DNA from: Ga0077527 sp032128415 | GTDB lineage: Bacteria; Pseudomonadota; Gammaproteobacteria; Burkholderiales; SG8-41 | NCBI GenBank assembly: GCA_032128415.1 | Contig: JAQBGW010000089.1 | Location: forward strand, 1-44,143 | DNA: 44,143 bases | Direction of reading: 5' to 3' | Shown: positions 8,490-17,504 of the stretch, in pieces | Layout of the letters: each line of letters opens with the position of its first letter | How positions within the stretch are numbered: the stretch's first letter is position 1 | Position numbers and translations under genes: made by a program | Notes under the pieces: model-generated | Databases searched by the model: none | Seen by the model: only the letters and a program-made list of their open reading frames with translations | What the model was told of the DNA's origin: nothing

Positions 8490-8882
8490 ATGGCGTCGAA
8501 CTGGCTGGATCGGGTGCAGTGGAGCGCTGACGGGTTGATTCCCGCGGTGACGCAGGAGTCGGGCAGCGGCCGCGTGCTGACGGTGGCGTGGATGAACCGT
8601 GAGGCACTGGAGCTTACGGCGGCTACCGGTGAGGCGCATTACTGGTCTCGTTCGCGCAAGAAGTTATGGCACAAGGGCGAGGAATCCGGCCACGTGCAGA
8701 AAGTGCGAGCTATCCGCCTCGACTGCGATCAGGATGTGGTGCTGCTTGAAGTCGAGCAGGTCGGCGGCATCGCCTGTCATACCGGCCGGCACAGCTGTTT
8801 TTTTTATGAACTGCAGAACGGCAACTGGGTCGAGATTGATCCGGTGCTGAAAGACCCGAAGACGATCTACGGTAAAAAGTAA
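8490..8882 (+). CDS. hisI: Phosphoribosyl-AMP cyclohydrolase
   Basis: Third pathway step, opening the purine ring of PR-AMP. It is 130 residues, the single-domain form not fused to HisE. The metal-binding segment RLDCDQDVVLL and the zinc cysteines in GGIACHTGRHSCFF are present. The stop overlaps the hisE start by one base (TAATG). The 80-base gap after hisF is AT-rich and contains one copy of the recurring ATCAA-GTTA motif (8428-8443). Confidence 0.97.
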   Translation: MASNWLDRVQWSADGLIPAVTQESGSGRVLTVAWMNREALELTAATGEAHYWSRSRKKLWHKGEESGHVQKVRAIRLDCDQDVVLLEVEQVGGIACHTGRHSCFFYELQNGNWVEIDPVLKDPKTIYGKK

Positions 8883-9211
8883 TGGCATCAATCGACAAAG
8901 ACATACTGTTGCGGCTGGGGGCAACTATCGCCGCGCGCAAGGGCGCGGATGCGGGAGCATCCTATGTCGCCGGATTGCTGGCGAAAGGCGAGGACGCCAT
9001 TCTGCGCAAGGTGCTGGAAGAGGCTGCAGAGACGCTGTTGGCCTCGAAAGAGGGTGATAAACTGCACGTCGTTCGAGAAACAGCCGACCTGTGGTTCCAC
9101 ACGCTGGTACTGCTGGCCTGGCACGGCGTCGGTCCGGAAGAGGTGCTCGCCGAGTTGCAGCGGCGTGAAGGTGTATCGGGCGTCGAGGAGAAGGCGTCGC
9201 GAAAGCAGTGA
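8882..9211 (+). CDS. hisE: Phosphoribosyl-ATP pyrophosphatase
   Basis: Second pathway step: releases pyrophosphate from PR-ATP. It has 109 residues with an all-alpha MazG-like fold. The metal-binding helices show KVLEEAAETLLASK and VRETADLWFHTLVLL, with the conserved Glu/Asp residues. Start overlaps the hisI stop. It is the last his gene; tatABC follows after 88 bases, an arrangement common in beta-proteobacteria. Confidence 0.96.
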   Translation: MASIDKDILLRLGATIAARKGADAGASYVAGLLAKGEDAILRKVLEEAAETLLASKEGDKLHVVRETADLWFHTLVLLAWHGVGPEEVLAELQRREGVSGVEEKASRKQ

Positions 9212-9299
9212 CGGGTACGCGTAAACAGCATTACACGATTAGAAGCGCGATTAGAATTTAATTTATCCGTGCTCGTGCACGGGTCATGAGGAGTTTGAC

Positions 9300-9530
9300 A
9301 TGGGTTCATTCAGCATCTGGCATTGGTTGATTGTGTTGCTGGTGGTGGTCTTGATATTCGGCACCAAAAAGCTGCGCAATATCGGCGCTGATCTCGGCGG
9401 CGCGGTCAAGGGTTTCAAGGAAGGGGTGAAAGCCGGCGACGACAAGTCTGCCGAAGCCAAGACCGAAATTCCGCCTTCCACCGGGCAGACCATCGACGGC
9501 GAAGCGCGCAAGGAAACCACGAAGTCGTAA
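9300..9530 (+). CDS. tatA: Sec-independent protein translocase subunit TatA
   Basis: Pore-forming component of the twin-arginine export system. It has 76 residues: an N-terminal membrane helix (residues about 5-21, IWHWLIVLLVVVLIFG), the hinge GTKKLRNIGADLGGAVKGFKEG amphipathic helix, and a charged, flexible tail. The ATG is preceded by GAGGAG at 9287-9292. A 6-bp hairpin at 9267-9282 lies in the leader. Confidence 0.95.
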   Translation: MGSFSIWHWLIVLLVVVLIFGTKKLRNIGADLGGAVKGFKEGVKAGDDKSAEAKTEIPPSTGQTIDGEARKETTKS

Positions 9531-9623
9531 AGGGCGAGTGCAGGGTAGAGCACAAATCGCGGACATCCCCCCGATTCTGCCGCCACTTTTTCTGCATTTC
9601 CCCTTCACCAATCGCGCCCCATC

Positions 9624-10028
9624 ATGTTTGATATCGGCTTCTCCGAACTGCTGCTTATCGCCGTGGTGGCGTTAATTGTCATCGGCCCGGAGCGTCTGCC
9701 GAAGGTGGCGCGAACCGTAGGCGCACTGTTCGGCCGCATGCAGCGCTACGTCAACGACGTCAAAGCTGACATCAGTCGCGAAATGGCGCTCGATGATTTG
9801 CGCAAGCTGCAAACGAGCATGCAGGACACCATGCGTTCGGTCAAAGATTCGGTAAACCAGGAAGTGCGTTCAGCCGAATCCGAAATGAACGAGATAGCCA
9901 GCGACACGCAACCGCCACCGTACCCGGAGTCGCCTGAAATTGCGCCGGAGTCAGTCGCTGAAAAAGTACCGGCCGCCCCCGGGCAGCATGCCGGGGTGCC
10001 TGAATCTGGAAAACCGGCGCAGTCGTAG
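9624..10028 (+). CDS. tatB: Sec-independent protein translocase subunit TatB
   Basis: Substrate-receptor subunit of the Tat complex. It has 134 residues: membrane helix LLLIAVVALIVIGPERLPKVAR, with the TatB-typical Glu and Pro residues, then a long amphipathic/coiled region (about 30-95) and a Pro-rich tail. The stop TAG overlaps the GTG start of tatC by one base. Confidence 0.95.
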   Translation: MFDIGFSELLLIAVVALIVIGPERLPKVARTVGALFGRMQRYVNDVKADISREMALDDLRKLQTSMQDTMRSVKDSVNQEVRSAESEMNEIASDTQPPPYPESPEIAPESVAEKVPAAPGQHAGVPESGKPAQS

Positions 10029-10849
10029 TGAGCGAAGACACCTTTATTTCACATTTGATCGAGCTGCGCGACCGCCTGCTGCGCGTGCTCATCGTATTCG
10101 GGGTGGTGCTGCTGATATTGATCCCGTTTGCCTCGGAACTCTACGATCTGCTGGCGAAGCCGATGATGAGCGCGTTACCCGAGGGCACGAAGATGATCGC
10201 GACCGGTGTCGTAACGCCGTTTCTGGTGCCGATCAAGGTGGCAATGATGGTGGCATTCATCATCACGCTGCCCATGATCCTCCATCAGGCGTGGTCCTTT
10301 GTTGCCCCCGGCCTCTATCTGCACGAGAAGCGCCTGGTACTGCCGCTGGTGGTGGTAAGCACGATACTGTTCGTGATTGGCATCGCGTTTTGTTACGTGT
10401 TCGTATTCAACACGGTGTTTCACTTCATTAATCAGATCGCGCCGGCAAGCATCACAGTGGCGCCGGACATTGAAAATTATCTCAACTTTGTACTGACCAT
10501 GTTTCTGGCCTTCGGGTTGACATTCGAGACGCCGATCGTGGTGGTGATGATGACGAGTATGGGCGTGGTGACGCTGGAGCAATTGCGTAGTGCCCGTCCT
10601 TACTTCATCGTGATTGCGTTCGTTATTTCGGCCATCGTCACACCGCCTGACGTGGTTTCGCAATTGCTGCTGGCTATCCCCATGTGCCTGCTCTTCGAGG
10701 TGGGATTATTGGCCGCGCGTTTTGTGCCGAAGCAGTCGAAGCCGGCTGAAGATGGCGACGAGGCTGGAAAATACACGCCGCCCAGCGATGCCGAGCAGGA
10801 CGCCGAGCTCGATCATATTGAGGCCGAAGAGCGTCGCCCCAGAAGCTGA
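10028..10849 (+). CDS. tatC: Sec-independent protein translocase subunit TatC
   Basis: Integral membrane core that recognises twin-arginine signal peptides. It has 273 residues and six predicted membrane segments. Conserved elements are FISHLIELRDRLLRV at the cytoplasmic N-terminus and GLTFETPIVVV in the middle. The tail after residue about 240 is hydrophilic and acidic. GTG start overlaps the tatB stop. It converges with the minus-strand protease, leaving only 28 bases between the stops. Confidence 0.96.
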   Translation: MSEDTFISHLIELRDRLLRVLIVFGVVLLILIPFASELYDLLAKPMMSALPEGTKMIATGVVTPFLVPIKVAMMVAFIITLPMILHQAWSFVAPGLYLHEKRLVLPLVVVSTILFVIGIAFCYVFVFNTVFHFINQIAPASITVAPDIENYLNFVLTMFLAFGLTFETPIVVVMMTSMGVVTLEQLRSARPYFIVIAFVISAIVTPPDVVSQLLLAIPMCLLFEVGLLAARFVPKQSKPAEDGDEAGKYTPPSDAEQDAELDHIEAEERRPRS

Positions 10850-10877
10850 GCTGCCGGCTGAAGTTACCGGCTAAGCC

Positions 10878-12041
10878 TTATTCCTGCCGCCTCTTTTGCT
10901 TGGGTCGTTTGCCGACCGTCACCTTCAGATCGAGTTCCTGTTTTTCACGCACCACGCGCAGCGTTGCCTGACTGCCGGGCACCAACGCGGCAATCAGATT
11001 GAGCATGCTTGCCGAGTCGGTAACGGTTTTGCCTTTAACGGCAATCAACACGTCACCCACTTTCATGCCGCCGCGGTCGGCGGGCGTGCCGCGGAACACC
11101 TCGGTAATCAGCGTGCCGCGCGCTACGCGCATCTTGAACGATTCAGCGATTTCCTGGGTCATGTCCTGCACGCCGACGCCAATCCAGCCGCGCTGCACCG
11201 TGCCCGTCTTGATGATCTGCTCCATGACGGATTTTGCGGTGCTCACGGGAATCGCGAAGCCGATGCCCAGAGAGGCGCCGCCCTCCACCCTTGAATAGAT
11301 TGCTGTATTGATGCCCATCAGGTGGCCGTTGACATCGACCAGCGCACCGCCCGAGTTGCCGGGGTTGATGGCCGCGTCGGTCTGTATGAAATTCTCAAAA
11401 GTGTTGATGCCGAGGTGACTGCGGCCCAGTGCGCTGACGATGCCCAGCGTCACGGTCTGGCCGACCCCGAACGGATTGCCGATGGCGAGCACCACGTCGC
11501 CGACGCGCGCACTGTCGGACGCGCCCAGGGTGATTGCCGGCAAATTGGGCAGGTCGATTTTGAGCACCGCCAGGTCAGTTTCGGGATCGGTGCCGACCAC
11601 TTTTGCGGACACTCGCCGTGTATCAGCCAGCGCGATCTCAATCTCGTCTGCGGCATCGACAACGTGGCTGTTGGTCAGTATGTAGCCGGAACTGCTGACG
11701 ATGACGCCTGAGCCGAGGTTGGTGCTGGATTGGCTCTGGGTATCGGGCTGATCACCGAAGAAAAAACGGAACAGCGGATCTTCCCGCAACGGATGCTGCT
11801 GCGGCTTGACGGCCTTGGAGGTGAAAATATTGACCACCGCGGGCATCGCTTTTTTTGCGGCGTCTCTGTACGAAGCGGTAAACGGCGCCCCGGCATCTGC
11901 TGTCGGCTGTTTGACGGTGATGACGGCGTTTTGCGCAGGACCGCTCCCTCCCAGCAGATCAGGGCGCAGCGTGCTGATGACGAACAGCGCGGCGATGCAG
12001 ATCGTCGCGGTTTGACTGAAAATGAGCCAGAGTTTTCGCAT
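10878..12041 (-). CDS. Membrane-anchored HtrA-type serine protease (DegS/AlgW-like)
   Basis: Trypsin-like periplasmic protease, 387 residues. N-terminal hydrophobic anchor (residues about 4-24), catalytic triad His126 (TNSHVV), Asp156 (TDLAVL) and Ser230 (NPGNSGGALVD), then one PDZ domain (about 285-375). A single PDZ and an uncleaved-looking anchor fit DegS/AlgW (site-1 cleavage of an anti-sigma factor) better than two-PDZ DegP/DegQ. In beta-proteobacteria this gene often sits next to tat genes and a Nif3-like gene, as here. It is divergent from the Nif3-like gene with a 69-base shared intergenic region. Confidence 0.9.
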   Translation of the reverse strand: MRKLWLIFSQTATICIAALFVISTLRPDLLGGSGPAQNAVITVKQPTADAGAPFTASYRDAAKKAMPAVVNIFTSKAVKPQQHPLREDPLFRFFFGDQPDTQSQSSTNLGSGVIVSSSGYILTNSHVVDAADEIEIALADTRRVSAKVVGTDPETDLAVLKIDLPNLPAITLGASDSARVGDVVLAIGNPFGVGQTVTLGIVSALGRSHLGINTFENFIQTDAAINPGNSGGALVDVNGHLMGINTAIYSRVEGGASLGIGFAIPVSTAKSVMEQIIKTGTVQRGWIGVGVQDMTQEIAESFKMRVARGTLITEVFRGTPADRGGMKVGDVLIAVKGKTVTDSASMLNLIAALVPGSQATLRVVREKQELDLKVTVGKRPKQKRRQE

Positions 12042-12110
12042 GAGGTGGCCGCGGCGTCGCGGTTACAATAGTTGTTGCCGGAGAGTTTTCTGCCTGAATA
12101 AACAAATGGA

Positions 12111-12866
12111 ATGACAGTCATGGAACGCACTGCGCTCGACGCTTATCTATCCGCTTTTTTGCAAGTCCCTGATTATCGGGATTATTGCCCAAACGGACTG
12201 CAGGTGGAAGGCCGCGCCGAAGTCACCCGAATTATCACCGGTGTGAGTGCATCGGCGGCGCTGATCGAGGCGGCAGTAGCGGCTGGTGCTGATGCGCTGA
12301 TCGTACATCACGGCTATTTCTGGCGCGGCGAGGATGCGCGCATCACCGGCATGCGCCGACGGCGCATCGGTTCGTTGCTCGCCAACGACCTGAACCTGTT
12401 TGCCTATCATTTGCCGCTCGACGCGCATCCTGAAGTGGGAAACAACGCCGCGCTGGCGCGGCAGCTCGAATTGACGACGGCGGGGCGCTTCGGCGAGCAG
12501 GATATCGGTGCGCATGGCGCGCCGGCAGCGGGCATGACCCTGGGGGCGATCTGCAAACTGATCGAACAGCAGCTGGGCCGCGCGCCGCTGGCCATCGGTG
12601 ATCTCACGCGCCCGCTGCGTCGTGTGGCCTGGTGCACCGGCGCTGCGCAGGGGATGTTCGAGCAGGCCATCGCACTCGGTGTTGATGCCTATATCAGTGG
12701 CGAAATTTCCGAGCAGACGGTGCATGTGGCACGCGAATCCGGCGTGGCCTACATTGCTGCCGGCCATCATGCAACCGAGCGCTATGGCGTGCAGGCGCTG
12801 GGGGAACATCTGGCGCAGCGTTTTGGATTACAGCACCGGTTTATTGAAGTGGAAAATCCGGTATAG
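12111..12866 (+). CDS. Nif3-like dinuclear metal centre protein (YbgI family)
   Basis: A 251-residue conserved protein of the Nif3/YbgI family, which forms toroidal hexamers with a two-metal site; its biochemical role is not settled. Metal ligands are visible in LIVHHGYFW (about residues 63-69), AYHLPLDAHPEVG (about 97-109) and, near the C-terminus, AAGHHATERYG. ATG 12111 and ATG 12120 (MERTALDAYL) are both possible starts; the second matches usual N-termini better. Confidence 0.93.
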   Translation: MTVMERTALDAYLSAFLQVPDYRDYCPNGLQVEGRAEVTRIITGVSASAALIEAAVAAGADALIVHHGYFWRGEDARITGMRRRRIGSLLANDLNLFAYHLPLDAHPEVGNNAALARQLELTTAGRFGEQDIGAHGAPAAGMTLGAICKLIEQQLGRAPLAIGDLTRPLRRVAWCTGAAQGMFEQAIALGVDAYISGEISEQTVHVARESGVAYIAAGHHATERYGVQALGEHLAQRFGLQHRFIEVENPV

Positions 12867-12902
12867 ATTGCAGTTACAGGATAACGGAGGGAGACTGCGG
12901 TC

Positions 12903-13763
12903 ATGCTGCAGATTCGCAAACTGGGAGCGGCGCTGGGCGCAGAGATTGCCGGGCTGGATTTGTCGCGGTCATTGCCTGATGACCTGTTTGCCGACGTCGT
13001 TCAGGCATTCCACGATTACGAAGTGGTGGTGTTCCGTGACCAGGCACTGACTCCTCAGCAGCAGATCGCATTCAGCAGCCGCTTCGGTGAGATTGATGTC
13101 AATGTCCGCTCCCGTTATACCAAACCGGGTCATCCCGAAATTTTTGTTGTCTCCAACATCATTGAGAACGGTCAGCCGATCGGCGTGACCGACGCCGGCC
13201 GCTACTGGCATACAGACCACTGCTATGTGCAAAAGCCCAGCCGTTGTTCGCTGCTCTACGCGCTGGAGGTTCCACAACAGGACGGCAAGGTGCTGGGCGA
13301 TACACAGTTCGCCAGCGTGACCACTGCTTGCGAACATCTGCCGCAAGACCTGAGACAGCGCCTGAACGGGCTGCAGGCAATTAACAGCTATAGCTACACC
13401 TACGAGCGCAAAGTACAGGAATTCGACCGCACGCCGCTGGCCGCAGAAAACCGTTCTGCTCCCCCCGATATTGCCCACCCGGTCATCCGCACGCATCCAT
13501 ACACCGGGGAAAAGTGCCTGTTTGTGAACGAGGGTTACACCACTCGTATTGTCGGCATGGCCGAAGAGGAGAGTGCTGAGACCCTGCGTTTTCTGTTTGA
13601 GCACATGGCCCGCCCGGAATTCATCTACCGCCATCAGTGGCGCAAAGGCGATCTGCTGCTATGGGACAACTGTGCCACGCAACACAAAGCAGTGTTTGAC
13701 TATGCATTGCCGTTGCGACGCCAGATGGAGCGCGTCACGATCCGTGGCAGTGTGCCGCATTGA
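12903..13763 (+). CDS. TauD/TfdA-family 2-oxoglutarate-dependent dioxygenase
   Basis: Non-haem Fe(II) oxygenase, 286 residues, the usual length. The iron ligands are His103 and Asp105 in YWHTDHCYV and the distal His261 in CATQHKAVFDY; Arg277 in MERVTIRG fits the 2-oxoglutarate-binding arginine. Family members hydroxylate taurine, phenoxyacetates, carnitine precursors and others; the substrate here cannot be named. Preceded by GGAGGG at 12887-12892, 10 bases before the ATG. It stands alone on +, 36 bases after the Nif3-like gene. Confidence 0.9.
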   Translation: MLQIRKLGAALGAEIAGLDLSRSLPDDLFADVVQAFHDYEVVVFRDQALTPQQQIAFSSRFGEIDVNVRSRYTKPGHPEIFVVSNIIENGQPIGVTDAGRYWHTDHCYVQKPSRCSLLYALEVPQQDGKVLGDTQFASVTTACEHLPQDLRQRLNGLQAINSYSYTYERKVQEFDRTPLAAENRSAPPDIAHPVIRTHPYTGEKCLFVNEGYTTRIVGMAEEESAETLRFLFEHMARPEFIYRHQWRKGDLLLWDNCATQHKAVFDYALPLRRQMERVTIRGSVPH

Positions 13764-13792
13764 GTACGCGTAATGAGTACGCGTAATGAGTT
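13762..13792. repeat. Tandem 13-mer after the dioxygenase gene
   Basis: The 13-mer starting TGAGTACGCGTAA occurs twice in direct tandem followed by a partial third copy (TGAGT). It starts at the stop codon of the dioxygenase gene (TGA at 13761-13763). Its function is unknown; the rest of the 187-base gap shows no other clear signal. Confidence 0.7.
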
Positions 13793-13950
13793 TGTAGATA
13801 TCAACAGCAAACAGTCGGGTTATGTGGCGCTGTCGGTGGCCGGCTTTATTTATATGCAGCGCAAGCAGTTACAAACGGATACAAATCAGTCGGTCACGTA
13901 GCATTGCTGCAGGTCTATCATTGGGCTATCCAGGCACTGCAGGAGGGACT

Positions 13951-14349
13951 ATGCGCAAAATCCTGTTTCTGACCATGGCCGCAGCTACGCTGGCCATGAG
14001 CTTGCCGGCCCAGGCCGGCGGCGGCCACAGACACCATCACTCGGGCGTGCGGTTCGGCGTCTACATCGGTGCGCCGTTGCTGCTGGCGCCGCTGTGGGTA
14101 TCGCCGCGTCCCTATTATTACTATGCGCCGGCGCCCGTCGTGGTGCGCGAACGGGTGATCGTCCGCGAGCCGCTGGTGTTCTACGATCAGGATGGCAGTC
14201 CGGTGCCGCCGGTGCAGTCACCTCCGCAGCAGGGCGCAGCGGCACCCATCTGGTACTTTTGCCCGGATTCACAGACCTACTATCCCTACGCACAAAGCTG
14301 CGCTTCGGCGTGGCAACGGGTCGTGCCGCATCCACCGCCGTCCCGTTAG
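13951..14349 (+). CDS. Small secreted Tyr/Pro-rich protein of unknown function
   Basis: Reading starts at ATG 13951 because AGGAGGG at 13941-13947 is an excellent ribosome site and a signal peptide follows directly (MRKILFLTMAAATLAMSLPAQA, cleavage probably after AQA). The 132-residue precursor gives a mature protein with a His cluster (GGGHRHHHSG), a hydrophobic segment (about 40-55), a Tyr-rich YYYYAPAP stretch, and a C-terminal WYFCPDSQTYYPYAQSCASAW module with two Cys. That C-terminal module recurs in small beta-proteobacterial exported proteins of unknown role. No function is assigned. Confidence 0.8.
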   Translation: MRKILFLTMAAATLAMSLPAQAGGGHRHHHSGVRFGVYIGAPLLLAPLWVSPRPYYYYAPAPVVVRERVIVREPLVFYDQDGSPVPPVQSPPQQGAAAPIWYFCPDSQTYYPYAQSCASAWQRVVPHPPPSR

Positions 14350-14581
14350 TAGCGGGGCCGCATTAAGTCGCCGTTTCTGAACCGCTGCGGACGTACCGCA
14401 CCCCGCGTTAATTGTTGCTGCCCGTACGGGCCGCGCCCGTGTATTGATCACGCAGCCGAGCCAATGCAATAACCCATTGAATTAAAACAGTTTTTAAAGG
14501 TTTTGCTTAACTTTTACCCTGCTGCGCGTGTAAAATACCGCGTTTTTCGCAGATACCAGGCACTTCAGGGGAGCTTCAGGC

Positions 14582-15175
14582 ATGTCCGAGAAAAAAGCAG
14601 ATCAGGGCAAGCGGCAGTTTTTGCTTGCTGCCACCACGGTTGCGGGCGGAGTGGCCGCAGGTGCGGCGGCCGTGCCGTTTGTGGTGAGCATGTTGCCGTC
14701 AGAGCGTGCCAAAGCCGCCGGCGCGCCGGTTGAAGTGGATCTGAGTACGCTGGCGCCGGGCGGGCGCATCACCATCGAATGGCAGGGCAAGCCGGTGTGG
14801 ATCGTCCGTCGTACCAAGGACATGCTTGATACCGTGCGCGGCAACGACGTCAATGTCGCCGACCCCCAGTCGAAAAAGAAAATGCAGCCGGCTTACGCCA
14901 CCAACGAGTTTCGTTCGATCAAGGACGAGTATCTGGTGGTGGTCGGTATTTGTACTCATCTCGGTTGTTCGCCGGTAGAAAAGTTTGCCAAGCAGGCCGA
15001 AGCCTTTGATCCGAACTGGCAGGGTGGGTTTTATTGCCCGTGCCACGGTTCGTTGTTTGATCTCGCCGGCCGTGTCTACAAGAACAAGCCCGCGCCCGAC
15101 AACCTGGTGGTGCCGAAGCACAAGTACCTGTCGGACACGCGCATCGTGATCGGCGAAGACACCAAGGGAGCTTGA
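14582..15175 (+). CDS. petA: Ubiquinol-cytochrome c reductase, Rieske iron-sulfur subunit
   Basis: The [2Fe-2S] subunit of the bc1 complex: passes electrons from ubiquinol to cytochrome c1 at the periplasmic face. It has 197 residues. Cluster ligands are Cys124/His126 (CTHLGC) and Cys152/His155 (CPCHGS), with Cys129 and Cys154 for the structural disulfide. The N-terminus resembles a Tat signal-anchor, but the consensus twin-arginine is Lys10-Arg11 (GKRQFLL). GGGG at 14569-14572 could serve as ribosome site. First gene of petABC. Confidence 0.97.
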   Translation: MSEKKADQGKRQFLLAATTVAGGVAAGAAAVPFVVSMLPSERAKAAGAPVEVDLSTLAPGGRITIEWQGKPVWIVRRTKDMLDTVRGNDVNVADPQSKKKMQPAYATNEFRSIKDEYLVVVGICTHLGCSPVEKFAKQAEAFDPNWQGGFYCPCHGSLFDLAGRVYKNKPAPDNLVVPKHKYLSDTRIVIGEDTKGA

Positions 15176-15180
15176 TCAAC

Positions 15181-16626
15181 ATGGCTGCGACTACACCCAA
15201 AGAACCCGTGCAGTTTACCGGCGCCGGTCCGCTCAATGCCCCGATCAGCGGCGTGCTGACGTGGGTGGATCAACGTTTTCCGCTGATGTCGCTGTGGCGC
15301 GATCACCTGTCCGAGTATTACGCCCCGAAGAATTTCAACTTCTGGTATTTCTTTGGTTCGCTGGCGATGCTGGTGCTGGTGCTCCAGATCGTCACCGGGA
15401 TTTTCCTGACCATGCACTACAAACCGTCGGCAGCGGAAGCCTTCGCCTCGGTGGAATACATCATGCGCGATGTGCCCGCGGGCTGGTTCATCCGCTACAT
15501 GCACTCGACCGGCGCTTCGGCGTTTTTCATTGTGGTCTATCTGCACATGTTCCGCGGGATGCTCTACGGCTCGTATCGCCAGCCGCGCGAACTGATCTGG
15601 ATTTTCGGCATGCTGATTTACCTGTCGTTGATGGCCGAGGCCTTCTTCGGCTATCTGCTGCCGTGGGGCCAGATGTCGTACTGGGGCGCGCAGGTGATTA
15701 TCAACCTGTTCGATGCGCTGCCGCTGATCGGGCCGGATCTGTCCACCTGGATACGCGGCGACTTCGTGATTTCGGATGCGACGCTGAACCGTTTCTTTGC
15801 TTTTCACGTGATTGCGCTGCCACTGGTGCTGCTGGGCCTCGTTGCCGCGCACATCATGGCGCTGCATGAAGTGGGCTCCAACAATCCGGACGGCATCGAG
15901 ATCAAGAAACACAAAGACGCGCAGGGTCATCCGCTGGACGGCATTCCGTTTCACCCGTATTACACGGTGAAGGACATGGTCGGCGTGGTGGTATTCCTGT
16001 TCCTGTTCTTTCTGGTGGTGTTTTTCATGCCGGAGATGGGCGGATACTTCCTCGAATACAACAACTTCATCCCGGCCGATTCGCTGAAGACGCCGCCGCA
16101 TATCGCGCCGGTGTGGTACTTCACGCCGTATTACTCGATCCTGCGTGCGATCACCGAAGACTTCTTGCTGGTGCTGGCGATTGGTGTGGCCGCCTATGTG
16201 ATCCTGATCTGGCTGACGGTGCGTGACAAACGTATCGGCGCTGCGGCCATGGGTATTGGTCTGGTGGTAATTTTCCTGATGAAAGGGCCAGCCATCACGA
16301 TCCTGGGCGTGTCTTTCCCGTTTGAAGCCAAAATCTGGGGCGTGGCGATGATGGGCGTGGCGTCGCTGATTTTCTTCCTGCTGCCGTGGCTCGATCGCAG
16401 CCCGGTGAAATCAATCCGCTACAAGGGCGCGCTGTCCAAGGCTGCGCTGACGATATTCGTCATCGTGTTTCTGGTGCTCGGTTACTACGGCACACTGACA
16501 GTGACGCCGACGGGTACGCTGATTTCGCAGATCGGTACGCTGATTTATTTCGCGTTTTTCCTGCTGATGCCGTGGTATTCGGTGATGGACAAGACCCAAC
16601 CTGAACCGGATCGGGTGACTATGTGA
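15181..16626 (+). CDS. petB: Ubiquinol-cytochrome c reductase, cytochrome b subunit
   Basis: Membrane core of complex III, carrying both b haems and the Qo/Qi sites. The ATG at 15181 gives 481 residues (MAATTPKEPVQF); a TTG at 15172 overlapping the petA stop is a less likely start. It has about ten membrane helices. Haem-ligand histidines lie in the second helix (YMHSTGASAFF and VVYLHMFRG) and fourth helix (FFAFHVIALP and AAHIMALHEVG). The Qo-site PEWY-type motif appears as PVWYF (about residues 308-312), with V replacing E. Followed by petC with a 1-base overlap. Confidence 0.96.
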   Translation: MAATTPKEPVQFTGAGPLNAPISGVLTWVDQRFPLMSLWRDHLSEYYAPKNFNFWYFFGSLAMLVLVLQIVTGIFLTMHYKPSAAEAFASVEYIMRDVPAGWFIRYMHSTGASAFFIVVYLHMFRGMLYGSYRQPRELIWIFGMLIYLSLMAEAFFGYLLPWGQMSYWGAQVIINLFDALPLIGPDLSTWIRGDFVISDATLNRFFAFHVIALPLVLLGLVAAHIMALHEVGSNNPDGIEIKKHKDAQGHPLDGIPFHPYYTVKDMVGVVVFLFLFFLVVFFMPEMGGYFLEYNNFIPADSLKTPPHIAPVWYFTPYYSILRAITEDFLLVLAIGVAAYVILIWLTVRDKRIGAAAMGIGLVVIFLMKGPAITILGVSFPFEAKIWGVAMMGVASLIFFLLPWLDRSPVKSIRYKGALSKAALTIFVIVFLVLGYYGTLTVTPTGTLISQIGTLIYFAFFLLMPWYSVMDKTQPEPDRVTM

Positions 16627-17390
16627 TGATTAAAATAATGAATAAAATCAACAAGTTACTGATTGCACTGCTGTTCGTGCCGGCACTGGCGCTGGCCGCC
16701 GGCGACCACATCAGACTCGACCGCGCACCGATCAACGAAGACGACCAGGCATCGCTGCAGCGCGGTGCGCGGCATTTCGTCAATTACTGCATGAATTGCC
16801 ACAGCGCGAATTACATGCGCTTCAACCGCCTGCGGGATATCGGGCTGACCGAGGCGCAGATCCGCGACAATCTGGTGTTCACCGGCGTCAAGGTCGGTGA
16901 GGTGATGAAAATCACGATGGATCCGAAGGATGCCAAGAGCTGGTTCGGCGCGACGCCGCCGGATCTGTCGGTGACCGCGCGCTCACGCGCTTCCGCGGAC
17001 GGCAGCGGCGCCGACTGGCTCTATACCTACTTGCGCAGTTTCTACCGTGATGCCGAGCGGCCGACTGGCTGGAACAACATCGTGTATCCCAATGTCGGCA
17101 TGCCGCATGCACTATGGGAATTGCAGGGCGAACAGGTGCTGGTTGAGCGCAAGGTGCAGGGCGAGGGTTTCATGAAAACCGAAATGGCGCTGAAGCTCGA
17201 CAAGCCGGGCACACTGAGCGCGGCAGATTACGATCAGTTGGCCGCCGACCTGGTGAATTACCTGGTGTACATGGCCGAGCCGGTGCGCAACGACCGCAAG
17301 ACCATCGGCATGTTTGTGCTGCTGGCGCTGGGCGTGCTGTTCATTTTTGTCTATGCGCTGAAAAAGGAGTACTGGAAAGACGTGCACTGA
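16626..17390 (+). CDS. petC: Cytochrome c1
   Basis: Periplasmic c-type haem subunit of the bc1 complex, anchored by a C-terminal helix. ATG 16626 overlaps the petB TGA (TGATG) and gives 254 residues; a GTG one codon upstream is an alternative. N-terminal signal peptide (cleavage near ALAAGD), haem motif CMNCH near residue 55, methionine ligand probably in the NVGMPHALWE region, and a C-terminal membrane helix (IGMFVLLALGVLFIFVYAL). A strong terminator follows. Confidence 0.96.
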   Translation: MIKIMNKINKLLIALLFVPALALAAGDHIRLDRAPINEDDQASLQRGARHFVNYCMNCHSANYMRFNRLRDIGLTEAQIRDNLVFTGVKVGEVMKITMDPKDAKSWFGATPPDLSVTARSRASADGSGADWLYTYLRSFYRDAERPTGWNNIVYPNVGMPHALWELQGEQVLVERKVQGEGFMKTEMALKLDKPGTLSAADYDQLAADLVNYLVYMAEPVRNDRKTIGMFVLLALGVLFIFVYALKKEYWKDVH

Positions 17391-17407
17391 ACTTCGGGCA
17401 GCCCGCC

Positions 17408-17444
17408 GGGGCCGTGCGCGCGAAGTCGCGTCACGGCCCCTTTG
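17408..17444 (+). terminator. Intrinsic terminator after petABC
   Basis: A 9-bp GC-rich stem, GGGGCCGTG at 17408-17416 and CACGGCCCC at 17432-17440, with a 15-base loop that can itself pair partly, is followed by TTTG. It separates petABC from sspA. Confidence 0.8.
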
Positions 17445-17504
17445 TTCCTCTGGTGCCGCCTTTGTTGAATGACTTACCTGCTGTTCCGCTACGGATAAAC
17501 CATC

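Noticed and set aside
15172..15180. TTG start of petB overlapping petA
   Set aside because: ATG at 15181 has a better-placed GGGAG and agrees with usual cytochrome b N-termini.
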